Part shown: piece by piece, positions 1 to 5,433 of the stretch
Layout of the letters: each line of letters starts with the position of its first letter
How positions within the stretch are numbered: the first letter of the stretch is position 1
Origin: Chloroflexota bacterium
GTDB taxonomy: Bacteria; Chloroflexota; Dehalococcoidia; Dehalococcoidales; UBA2162
Reading direction: 5' to 3'
Assembly: GCA_016193545.1 (NCBI GenBank)
Contig: JACPSA010000083.1
Span: 1-7,793 of the forward strand
Length of the DNA stretch: 7,793 nucleotides
Position numbers and translations under genes: made by a program
Notes under the pieces: generated by a model
Told to the model about the DNA's origin: nothing
Database searches by the model: none
Seen by the model: the letters and a program-made list of their open reading frames with translations, nothing else

Positions 1-1
1 C

Positions 2-487
2 CGGCAATATTTCAATGAGACCGGAGAGATTGTCAATAAGAAGGTACGGACAGCTCTTAAGGCCGGACTGAAGCCTATTTTGTGCGTTGGGGAAAAACTG
101 GAGGAAAACGAAGCCGGCAAAACCGAAGAGATAGTCACCGGTCAGCTAAAGTCATCATTGGCTGGCATAAATTATACCGCCAGCCTGGTTATCGCCTACG
201 AGCCTATCTGGGCTATCGGCACCGGCAAAGCGGCTACCAGCCATCAGGCTAATGATACCATCGGACTTATCCGCCGTAGTGTCTCTGGCATGTATGGTAA
301 AGAACCTGCCAGTCAGGTTCGTATTCTTTACGGCGGCAGCGTCACCGCCGACAATATTGCCGAGTTTATTCGGCAGACGGAGATAGACGGTGCTCTGGTC
401 GGTGGTGCCAGCCTGAAGGCGGACCAATTTGTCAGTATTGTTAAGCAGACCGCAGAGATTAAAGGTAATCTATCTGAGGGGAGTTAA
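2..487 (+). CDS. tpiA: Triosephosphate isomerase, C-terminal part (5' end outside window)
   Basis: Interconverts dihydroxyacetone phosphate and glyceraldehyde 3-phosphate in cytoplasmic glycolysis and gluconeogenesis. The frame is open from base 2, so this is the last 161 residues of a protein that is normally about 250. The fragment opens with RQYFNETGE, the segment that directly follows the catalytic-histidine motif (GHSERR) in this family, so that histidine and the N-terminal lysine lie just off the left edge. The catalytic glutamate is visible in AYEPIWAIGTG (codon 200-202), which runs into the mobile phosphate-gripping loop. The two other phosphate-binding stretches, YGGSVT and GALVGGASL, follow. 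An internal TTG at 80 could be mistaken for a start, but the homology runs through it. miaA follows after 47 bases in the same direction, so the two are probably co-transcribed. The product is certain; only the missing 5' end is open. Confidence 0.97.
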   Translation, partial: RQYFNETGEIVNKKVRTALKAGLKPILCVGEKLEENEAGKTEEIVTGQLKSSLAGINYTASLVIAYEPIWAIGTGKAATSHQANDTIGLIRRSVSGMYGKEPASQVRILYGGSVTADNIAEFIRQTEIDGALVGGASLKADQFVSIVKQTAEIKGNLSEGS

Positions 488-507
488 AGAGGGCTGAAGC
501 CACTCTT
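487..507 (+). other. Small hairpin between tpiA and miaA
   Basis: AAGAGGGC (487-494) and GCC-A-CTCTT (499-507) form an eight-pair stem with one bulged A (502) and a TGAA loop, starting on the last base of the tpiA stop codon. No T-run follows, so it does not look like an intrinsic terminator. It might be an mRNA processing or 3'-protecting structure between the two genes, or have no role. Confidence 0.35.
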
Positions 508-534
508 ATCTAATCGGCTCCCATAAAGACATCA

Positions 535-1446
535 ATGAATCTTCTGGTCGCCATAGTCGGTCCCACTGCTACTGGTAAGAGCCAGCAGGCTGTCCACCTG
601 GCACAGCAATTCAATGGAGAGATAGTCAGCGCCGATAGCCGCCAGGTATACTGCCACATGGATATCGGCACGGCTAAACCTGGTCGGGAAGAGCAATCCC
701 TTGTGCCCCACCACCTGATTGATATCGTCAACCCCGATGAGGATTTTAGCCTGGCTCAATATCAACAGCTGGCTTACCGGGCGATTGCTGATATTCAGCG
801 GCGTAATAAACTGCCACTGCTGGTCGGCGGTAGCGGACTTTATGTCTGGGCGGTATTGGAAGGCTGGGAGATACCGAGGGTTATCCCTGACCCGGAATTC
901 AGGCGCAGTCTGGAGAAAAGAGCAACCAATGAGGGAACAGATGCCCTTTATCAGGAGCTAGTAGCCGTTGACCCTGTAGCCGCAGAGTCGATTGACCGGC
1001 GTAATGTGCGCCGCCTGATTAGAGCCATTGAGGTATCCCGCTCCGCTGGGGCTCACTTTTCCCGGCTTCAACGTAAGCAAGCCCCGCCTTTTAATACTCT
1101 TATAATAGGTTTAACCGCCGACCGTACTGAGCTATACCACCGGATTGACCTGAGAGTGGATAAGATGCTCGAACAGGGACTGGTTGAAGAAGTGAAAAGG
1201 CTGATGAATATGGGCTATGACTTATCCTTACCGGCGATGTCTGGCATTGGCTATAAACAGATTGGCCTGTTTCTCAGAGGGGAACTGAGCTTAGCCGAAG
1301 CCACTCAACAGATTAAATATGAGACCCACCGTTTTGTCCGCCACCAGTATAGCTGGTTCCGGCTGAAAGACGACAGAATACGGTGGTTTGATATAAAGGA
1401 TGAGGTAGAGTCGGAAATTAGAGACATGGTGACCGGGTTCGTCTAG
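535..1446 (+). CDS. miaA: tRNA dimethylallyltransferase
   Basis: Transfers a dimethylallyl group from DMAPP to the N6 of adenosine 37 in tRNAs that read codons starting with U; MiaB-type enzymes often modify the product further. The 303 residues match the usual bacterial length of about 300-316. Visible motifs, in order: P-loop GPTATGKS (residues 9-16), the DSRQVY segment with the conserved catalytic Asp34, DIGTAKP (43-49), PHHLID (58-63), GGSGLY (98-103), the RRNVRRLIRAIEV stretch, MSGIGYKQI, and a C-terminal HQYSWFR resembling the usual RQ.TWFR. The ATG at 535 is the only sensible start, because the P-loop strand begins at about residue 4. I see no convincing Shine-Dalgarno sequence before it. 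It lies 47 bases after tpiA and converges with the GNAT gene; no terminator is evident after its TAG. Confidence 0.97.
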   Translation: MNLLVAIVGPTATGKSQQAVHLAQQFNGEIVSADSRQVYCHMDIGTAKPGREEQSLVPHHLIDIVNPDEDFSLAQYQQLAYRAIADIQRRNKLPLLVGGSGLYVWAVLEGWEIPRVIPDPEFRRSLEKRATNEGTDALYQELVAVDPVAAESIDRRNVRRLIRAIEVSRSAGAHFSRLQRKQAPPFNTLIIGLTADRTELYHRIDLRVDKMLEQGLVEEVKRLMNMGYDLSLPAMSGIGYKQIGLFLRGELSLAEATQQIKYETHRFVRHQYSWFRLKDDRIRWFDIKDEVESEIRDMVTGFV

Positions 1447-1506
1447 GAACTTGCGAAACTACCATCAGTCTTACATCTTACTACAATTGTTTGTCTCAAG
1501 TTGAAT

Positions 1507-1974
1507 CTAGACCGATTGTTGTGATTGGCTAGGAGGTCTGGCAACAAAAGCGAATTTCTCGTTCGGATCAAAGCCGCAGGATTCGTAGAATTTGCGTGTG
1601 CCCTCTCTTCTTGAACCTGTTTGCAGCATGACTTTATAGCAGCCTACTGACCACGCGTAATCCAGGGTAAAGTGAATGAGCTTCTTGCCATAACCCTGTT
1701 TTCTAAATGCCGAATCGGTGACAACGTTTTCGATAATCCCGTACGGAGATGCGTTTCGAGTGATATTGGGGACGATATTCAGATAGCAAGTCGAGATTAC
1801 CCGGTCGTTCTCAACGAGCACAAAGATATGAAAGTTTTTGTCTCTCAGTATTTGGTTGAATACAGTTTTATCTCGCCCGTCTTTGATGACAGGATCCTCG
1901 GGATTGAGCTGTCCGAGAAGTCTCAGTATACCCTTGAAATCGTTTTCTTCTGCATGCCGAATCATATTCGGCAT
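1507..1974 (-). CDS. GNAT-family N-acetyltransferase, substrate unknown
   Basis: A single-domain, 155-residue member of the GCN5-related N-acetyltransferase fold, which moves an acetyl group from acetyl-CoA to an amine. The substrate cannot be read from the sequence. Support: an N-terminal IRHAEENDFKGILRLL start typical of the fold (residues 5-20), the central strand IENVVTDSAF (81-90), the acetyl-CoA pyrophosphate loop RKQGYG (91-96, the R/Q-x-x-G-x-G/A signature), and a late FYESCGF (129-135), the usual FYEK.GF element. It follows panC by 41 bases on the same strand but seems unrelated to pantothenate. It has its own extended -10 element, and that element sits so close to ATG 1974 that transcription should start inside the annotated frame. 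ATG 1965 (Met4) may therefore be the real start. Hand counts of three 60-base lines gave 40-50% GC, against 58% for one line of panC, so later acquisition is possible. Confidence 0.85.
   Translation of the reverse strand: MPNMIRHAEENDFKGILRLLGQLNPEDPVIKDGRDKTVFNQILRDKNFHIFVLVENDRVISTCYLNIVPNITRNASPYGIIENVVTDSAFRKQGYGKKLIHFTLDYAWSVGCYKVMLQTGSRREGTRKFYESCGFDPNEKFAFVARPPSQSQQSV
1954..1974. promoter_or_regulatory. Perfect 9+3+9 palindrome over the GNAT start codon
   Basis: ATGCCGAAT (1954-1962), a three-base centre CAT (1963-1965) and ATTCGGCAT (1966-1974) form a perfect inverted repeat. Read on the - strand it begins exactly with the annotated ATG of the acetyltransferase gene and has the second in-frame ATG as its centre. 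It lies one base downstream of the TATAAT -10 element, where a repressor would block initiation. In RNA it would be a nine-pair hairpin burying the first ATG. No T-run follows on either strand, so it is not a terminator. An operator or translational control role is inferred. Confidence 0.55.
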
Positions 1975-1975
1975 T

Positions 1976-1984
1976 ATTATAACA
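1976..1984 (-). promoter_or_regulatory. Extended -10 promoter element of the GNAT gene
   Basis: On the - strand the sequence reads TGTTATAAT, a perfect extended -10 (TGn plus TATAAT). At the 17-base position upstream, only a poor -35 (TTTTGT) is present, which an extended -10 can compensate. The predicted transcription start is at about 1968-1969. That is downstream of ATG 1974 and next to ATG 1965, implying a nearly leaderless mRNA or a misplaced start. Confidence 0.55.
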
Positions 1985-2015
1985 TTGGCATTGACTAAAC
2001 AAAAGACCGTAATAA

Positions 2016-2852
2016 CTATTCCAGCACGATATTATCAATCAGTCTGGGCTTGCCTATTTTTACCGCCAGCGATACCAGCGCCGGTGGTGTGATTTCGTGT
2101 AGCTCCTCCAGCGTCTCCGCGTCGGCGATGCTGACATAATCGATTACCTCGGCAAGCGGTTCCTGCTCGATTAGTTCAATCATGGCGCGGCGTATGCGGT
2201 GGGCATCCTTTTCGCCCTGCGACCACAGCTTTTGCGCCAGCTTGAGCGTCCGGTAGAGGACTAGGGCTGCCTGTCTTTCATCAGGCTTGAGGTATGTGTT
2301 ACGGCTGCTCATTGCCAGTCCATCAGGCTCGCGTACCGTCGGCAGGACAACTACTTCCAGATTCATATTGAGGTCGGCTACCATCTTCTTGATAACCACG
2401 CATTGCTGGGCATCCTTCTGTCCAAAATAGGCCCTGGTCGGCTGGACGATATTGAATAGCTTGGCAACGATGGTAGCGACACCGCGGAAATGCCCCAGGC
2501 GGGACTCCCCTTCCAATCTTTCGGTTACTTTTTCTAAATCTACCCAGGTACTGTAGCGTGGCGGATACATCTCAGTCGCCTGGGGCATAAAGACGATGTC
2601 TGTTTTGACCTGTTCCAGCATGCTCAGGTCGCGGGGAATGTCGCGGGGATAGCTGGCGAGGTCTTCCCTGGGGCCGAACTGGGTGGGGTTAACGAAGATG
2701 CTGACCACCGCCGATGGGTTTTCGGCTTTGGCGTGCTTAACCAGAGACAGGTGGCCATCATGGAGATAGCCCATAGTCGGCACAAAGCCTACTAACCCGG
2801 TGAGTTGCTGTCTTAGCTGTCTTATACCTGCTATTGTTTCAATGACTTTCAT
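2016..2852 (-). CDS. panC: Pantothenate synthetase (pantoate--beta-alanine ligase)
   Basis: Joins pantoate and beta-alanine with ATP, through a pantoyl-adenylate, to give pantothenate, the last step of vitamin B5 synthesis. The 278 residues are close to the 283 of the E. coli enzyme. Visible motifs: the HIGH-like PTMGYLHDGH (25-34) that binds ATP, SIFVNPTQFGPREDL (51-65) contacting pantoate, FGQKDAQQ (143-150), and the KMSKS-like AMSSRN (180-185). The ATG at 2852 is well supported: the - strand carries AGGGGGTGA at 2862-2870, nine bases upstream, a good Shine-Dalgarno sequence. It receives beta-alanine from PanD and pantoate from PanB plus a reductase. Although it is the next gene after panB, a terminator hairpin and a G-rich palindrome lie in the gap, so it may be expressed by read-through or separately. 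I found no clear promoter of its own. Confidence 0.97.
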   Translation of the reverse strand: MKVIETIAGIRQLRQQLTGLVGFVPTMGYLHDGHLSLVKHAKAENPSAVVSIFVNPTQFGPREDLASYPRDIPRDLSMLEQVKTDIVFMPQATEMYPPRYSTWVDLEKVTERLEGESRLGHFRGVATIVAKLFNIVQPTRAYFGQKDAQQCVVIKKMVADLNMNLEVVVLPTVREPDGLAMSSRNTYLKPDERQAALVLYRTLKLAQKLWSQGEKDAHRIRRAMIELIEQEPLAEVIDYVSIADAETLEELHEITPPALVSLAVKIGKPRLIDNIVLE

Positions 2853-2887
2853 CTTATCTACTCACCCCCTTAGTTTCTATTAGGAAA

Positions 2888-2912
2888 CCCTATCCCCTGT
2901 ATCCCCTTCCCC
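2888..2912 (-). other. G-quadruplex-type motif in the panC leader
   Basis: On the - strand, the sense strand of panC, four G-runs follow one another: GGGG, two bases, GGGG, five bases, GGGG, three bases, GGG. This satisfies the usual G3+N1-7 rule. It ends 36 bases upstream of the panC ATG. Its first two G-runs are also the 3' arm of the palindrome at 2903-2928, so quadruplex and hairpin exclude each other. Formation in the cell is not shown. Confidence 0.4.
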
Positions 2913-2928
2913 TGATAAGGGGAAGGGG
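2903..2928. repeat. Long perfect palindrome, likely dispersed repeat
   Basis: CCCCTTCCCCT (2903-2913), a GATA spacer and AGGGGAAGGGG (2918-2928) give perfect 11-base arms. There is no T-run suited to termination on the panC strand. The shape and intergenic position are those of a REP-like element, but only one copy is visible here, so the repeat status is inferred. Confidence 0.5.
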
Positions 2929-2936
2929 AAGAGATT

Positions 2937-2961
2937 AAAAAGAGGGGCTTACGCCCCTCTT
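2937..2961 (-). terminator. Intrinsic terminator after panB
   Basis: Read on the - strand, AAGAGGGGC, a GTAA (GNRA-type) tetraloop and GCCCCTCTT form a perfect nine-pair stem (2940-2961). A short T-run follows, continuous with the end of the stem (five T in all), and then AAT. It lies 87 bases after the panB stop and 84 bases before the panC ATG. On the + strand no T-run follows the stem, so it acts on the panB transcript. The tail is short, so read-through into panC is plausible. Confidence 0.65.
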
Positions 2962-3048
2962 AAACACTCCTTAGCTAAACTTATTTAAGGAAGGCTTTTC
3001 TCTTTTAAAGAGCGTTAGACTCGTCTTCGTCTTTCTCGTTGGTGACTT

Positions 3049-3882
3049 TTATTTTGCCTTTAGTTCCGCCAGTATGCTTTCATCCATGGAGAAGCTTTGC
3101 TTCTCGGTGGGAAACGCACCGGATTTAACCTCATTATAGTATTCGGTAACCGCCTTACGGATAACATCGCCAACCTTAGCATATTGTTTGGCGTGCTTGG
3201 GGACAAAATCGGCGAATAGACCCAGAATGTCATGGACAACCTGGACCTGGCCATCACAGCCGATGCCAGCCCCGATACCGATTGTGGGGATTGATATTTT
3301 TTGAGAAATTAGTGTAGCTAATGGTGCCGGGACAGTTTCCAGAACAACCGCGAAAGCTCCTGCCTGTTCCAGAGCTTTGGCATCTTCCAGCATACGGGTG
3401 GCTGCCTGCGGGGTTCTGCCTTGAATCTTATAACCACCAAGCTGGTTGATTGACTGGGGCGTAAGCCCGATATGACCCATAACCGGGATGCCACATTCTA
3501 CAATCCGCCTTACCTTTTCAGCGACGGTTACGCCACCCTCCAGCTTGATTGCCTGGGCGCCGCCTTCCTGAATAAAACGGCCGGCATTGCGCAGGGCGTC
3601 TTCGACGCTGACGTGGTAGGTCATAAAGGGCATATCACCGACGACCAACGCCTGTTTGCTGCCTCTAACCACAGCCTTGGTGTGGTGCAGCATGTCCTCC
3701 ATGGTGACCGGTATCGGCGTTTCGTAGCCCAGAACAACCATACCCAGGCTATCGCCCACCAGAATTATTGGCACCCCCACCTCATCGACAATCCTGGCCG
3801 TAGAGTAGTCGTAGGCAGTGAGCATGGTGACTTTCTCACCTTTTTGTTTCATTTCCTTTATTTGGTTTATCGTTGTGCGCAT
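3049..3882 (-). CDS. panB: 3-methyl-2-oxobutanoate hydroxymethyltransferase
   Basis: First committed step of pantothenate synthesis: adds a hydroxymethyl group from 5,10-methylene-tetrahydrofolate to 2-oxoisovalerate, giving ketopantoate. It is a TIM-barrel enzyme needing Mg2+. Visible landmarks: MLTAYDYSTAR (20-30), the metal ligands Asp44 in VGDSLGM and Asp83 in VGDMPFMTY, KLEGG with Glu115, GHIGLTPQS (136-144), the catalytic-base region LETVPA with Glu182, and IGIGAG. At 277 residues it is slightly longer than E. coli PanB (264), with about 16 extra residues after the conserved end around FPTEKQSFSMDES. The start is secure: its ATG overlaps the panD stop by one base (TAATG) and has GGAGG at 3890-3894, seven bases upstream, so it is probably translationally coupled to panD. 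An out-of-frame acidic reading follows directly after the stop. Confidence 0.97.
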   Translation of the reverse strand: MRTTINQIKEMKQKGEKVTMLTAYDYSTARIVDEVGVPIILVGDSLGMVVLGYETPIPVTMEDMLHHTKAVVRGSKQALVVGDMPFMTYHVSVEDALRNAGRFIQEGGAQAIKLEGGVTVAEKVRRIVECGIPVMGHIGLTPQSINQLGGYKIQGRTPQAATRMLEDAKALEQAGAFAVVLETVPAPLATLISQKISIPTIGIGAGIGCDGQVQVVHDILGLFADFVPKHAKQYAKVGDVIRKAVTEYYNEVKSGAFPTEKQSFSMDESILAELKAK

Positions 3883-4265
3883 TATTCCACCTCCAAGAGA
3901 GTTATCCCTTCGAAAGTCGGCCTGCTGTCAGCGATGGCATTGCTGGCATCGACATGTACCAGTTTGGGTCTGAAGTCGCCGGCTTTATCATCCTCGATAT
4001 GGCGGTAGGATAAGATGATAACAGTATCGTTTTTGACGGCCAGTCTGGCGGCCGCCCCGTTAACGCAGATTTCACCTCTTTCCCCCTCGATGGCATAAGT
4101 AGTAAAGCGGGCGCCGTTGTTAATATTGAGCACATGCACCTGCTCGTAGGGGAGAATGTCGGCGGCTTCCATCAGCTTCTTGTCGATGGTGATGCTGCCT
4201 TCATAGTCGATATTGGCGTCGGTAACACGGGCACGGTGGATTTTGCTTTTCAACATTATTCTCAT
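3882..4265 (-). CDS. panD: Aspartate 1-decarboxylase proenzyme (pyruvoyl type)
   Basis: Decarboxylates L-aspartate to beta-alanine, the second substrate of PanC. The proenzyme cuts itself between Gly and Ser, and the serine becomes the pyruvoyl cofactor. The cleavage site is visible as YEGS, Gly23-Ser24. Also visible are the conserved N-terminus MLKSKIHRARVT (4-15), the catalytic region GARFTTYAI with Arg53 and Tyr57, and VNGAAA (68-73). The 127 residues match the family (126 in E. coli). The ATG at 4265 fits the alignment with E. coli PanD and is preceded by AAAGGAGGTGA (4270-4280), an almost ideal Shine-Dalgarno sequence. It lies 24 bases after the DUF2520 gene and overlaps panB by one base, in the middle of a tight three-gene operon. 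I see no panM-like maturation factor in the window; such factors are known mainly from enterobacteria. Confidence 0.97.
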   Translation of the reverse strand: MRIMLKSKIHRARVTDANIDYEGSITIDKKLMEAADILPYEQVHVLNINNGARFTTYAIEGERGEICVNGAAARLAVKNDTVIILSYRHIEDDKAGDFRPKLVHVDASNAIADSRPTFEGITLLEVE

Positions 4266-4289
4266 TGCCTCACCTCCTTTATCTTTTAT

Positions 4290-5153
4290 TCAGCCGGGTT
4301 GTTTCAGCAGTGTTTGTAGCTCGACCGCCTGTTGTTGATTTATTCTGCCTTTAGCCAGGGCAATCGGGATGGTTTGCAGACCAAGCTCTCGGTAGGTGGA
4401 AAGCAGGACAGGAGACTTTTTCTGCAACGCCTCGAGGTGCTTTTTGATTGTCCCGGTGTCGCCGCGGGCAATCGGCCCGGTGAGGCACTGAGGTATGCCG
4501 ACATTATCGATGTTGTTCAGTGTTCCTCGCAGCAATGGCATCAGCGCCTTGGTCGCTGGCTGGGTTGGGATATTGAAAGTCTGCCATAAGTCGGTGGCCA
4601 GCTTAATCAGTGTTACCATGTAATTGCAGGCGATAACGGCGGCGGCGTGATAGAGGACTTTATCGCTGGCTTTTAGCTCTATCGAATTGCCGGCAAGAGC
4701 GGTAGCCATATCTTTAAGGGTAGTCAGCAGAGGTTCCTCAGCTTCTACAGCAAAGGTCGAACCCGGCAGATTATCCATTGCCTGTGAGACGCTGGCAAAG
4801 GTCTGCAGAGGGTGAAAAGCACCAACCTGCGCACCTGATTTCCGGGCTGACTCCAGGATGTCAGTCGAAGCTGCCCCGCTGCAGTGGACGACGCTCTGTC
4901 CGGGGTGCCACTGTATTTCAGCCGCTACCCGGGCAATGGCATCATCAGGAGTGGTAATGAAGATAAGCTCGGCCTGGTCAGCTACCACCTGGTTATTGCT
5001 GACAGCATGGCAACCGCTGATTAAACGTGCCAGCTTTTCTGATGAGGTCTGGCTGCGACTGGAGACAGCCACTACCGGATAGCCCTGCTCGCTGAGCCTG
5101 ACCGATAGAGCAGTGCCCACGGTGCAAGCGCCGATGAACCCCAATTTCAGCAT
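4290..5153 (-). CDS. Rossmann-like/DUF2520 protein, candidate ketopantoate reductase
   Basis: A 287-residue protein with an N-terminal NAD(P)-binding Rossmann domain (about 1-118) and a C-terminal helical DUF2520 domain (about 130-275), the arrangement of 6-phosphogluconate-dehydrogenase-type reductases. Visible: strand-loop LGFIGACTVGTAL (4-16), AVSSRS (29-34) where Arg33 suggests a preference for NADPH, ITTPDDAI (66-73), HCSGA (90-94), FHPLQTF (113-119), KVLYHAAAVIACNY (165-178) and LTGPIARGD in the last third. It is first in an operon with panD (24-base gap) and panB and sits under a pan-type RNA leader. Ketopantoate to pantoate reduction is the only step from 2-oxoisovalerate to pantothenate without a gene here, so that role is inferred. 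A non-PanE reductase called PanG has been described in Francisella; I cannot test homology. Odd: the middle glycine of GxGxxG is Cys10. GGAGGAGA at 5161-5168 supports ATG 5153. Confidence 0.9.
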   Translation of the reverse strand: MLKLGFIGACTVGTALSVRLSEQGYPVVAVSSRSQTSSEKLARLISGCHAVSNNQVVADQAELIFITTPDDAIARVAAEIQWHPGQSVVHCSGAASTDILESARKSGAQVGAFHPLQTFASVSQAMDNLPGSTFAVEAEEPLLTTLKDMATALAGNSIELKASDKVLYHAAAVIACNYMVTLIKLATDLWQTFNIPTQPATKALMPLLRGTLNNIDNVGIPQCLTGPIARGDTGTIKKHLEALQKKSPVLLSTYRELGLQTIPIALAKGRINQQQAVELQTLLKQPG

Positions 5154-5182
5154 CCCGTTTTCTCCTCCAGGCTAAACACAAT

Positions 5183-5213
5183 AAAAAACCTTCTTCGACA
5201 CAGCCGAAGAAGG
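5183..5213 (-). terminator. Intrinsic terminator in the pan operon leader
   Basis: On the - strand CCTTCTTCG (5213-5205), a seven-base loop and CGAAGAAGG (5197-5189) form a perfect nine-pair stem followed directly by six T (5188-5183). It lies between the pan RNA hairpins and the Shine-Dalgarno sequence, 29 bases before the DUF2520 ATG. It is therefore inside the operon leader, downstream of the operon promoter, where it would act as an attenuator. It could also stop transcripts arriving from the radical SAM gene. Confidence 0.85.
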
Positions 5214-5237
5214 CAATAAAACCAGATTTCTATTTCT

Positions 5238-5331
5238 GCCGTCTCGGTCGTGTCCGATCCAAGCGACTCAGGTTGTTAATGTTCCTGTTTAGTAGCTCAC
5301 CGTCCTTCCTCGGAAGGATCGATGGCTCAGG
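5238..5331 (-). promoter_or_regulatory. pan RNA motif: two tandem hairpins with bulged adenosines
   Basis: Two hairpins on the - strand share one plan. Hairpin 1 (5327-5294): AGC, CATCG, bulged A5319, TCCTTC, loop CGAG, GAAGGA, CGGTG, bulged A5297, GCT. Hairpin 2 (5267-5238): GTCG, CTTGG, bulged A5258, TCG, loop GACA, CGA, CCGAG, bulged A5242, CGGC. In both, a five-pair helix with a central wobble pair is flanked by one bulged A on each strand. Each hairpin is introduced by CCTGAG (hairpin 1) or CCTGAG with its last bases shared by the stem (hairpin 2). This matches what is known of the pan motif, a cis-acting RNA in the leaders of panB, panC and panD genes of Chloroflexota, Bacillota and deltaproteobacteria, described as hairpins with two conserved bulged adenosines, often in tandem. 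Its ligand is not known to me. Hairpin 1 starts a few bases after the predicted transcription start. Confidence 0.85.
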
Positions 5332-5340
5332 ATTAAATAT

Positions 5341-5370
5341 ATTATAACAAACCCAATACCAGTTTGTCAA
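5341..5370 (-). promoter_or_regulatory. Consensus sigma70-type promoter of the pan operon
   Basis: On the - strand a perfect -35 TTGACA (5370-5365) is followed after 18 bases by a perfect -10 TATAAT (5346-5341), with an upstream TGn extension. Transcription should start near 5334, just before the first pan hairpin, giving a leader of about 180 bases before the DUF2520 ATG. Such a strong promoter fits control after initiation, through the RNA leader. Confidence 0.88.
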
Positions 5371-5433
5371 GAAGCTGTGTGTGATGTTGCTAAACAGACC
5401 TCTGTATATTCTGCTGGGTGTGGTCGATTTAGT

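Noticed and set aside
1448..1502. AACTTG/CAAGTT inverted repeat between miaA and GNAT as a terminator
   Set aside because: The arms are only six bases with a 43-base loop, and no T-run follows on either strand.
1672..1998. 108-codon + strand frame opposite the GNAT gene
   Set aside because: The - strand frame has clear GNAT motifs. The opposite frame has none and no ribosome binding site that I can see.
3472..4008. 178-codon + strand frame opposite panB and panD
   Set aside because: It is antisense to two confidently assigned enzymes and has no recognisable domain; it is a shadow of their codon bias.
5154..5345. T-box or other known amino-acid leader in front of the pan operon
   Set aside because: No T-box sequence (AGGGTGGNACCGCG) is present. 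The double bulged-A hairpins fit the pan motif instead.
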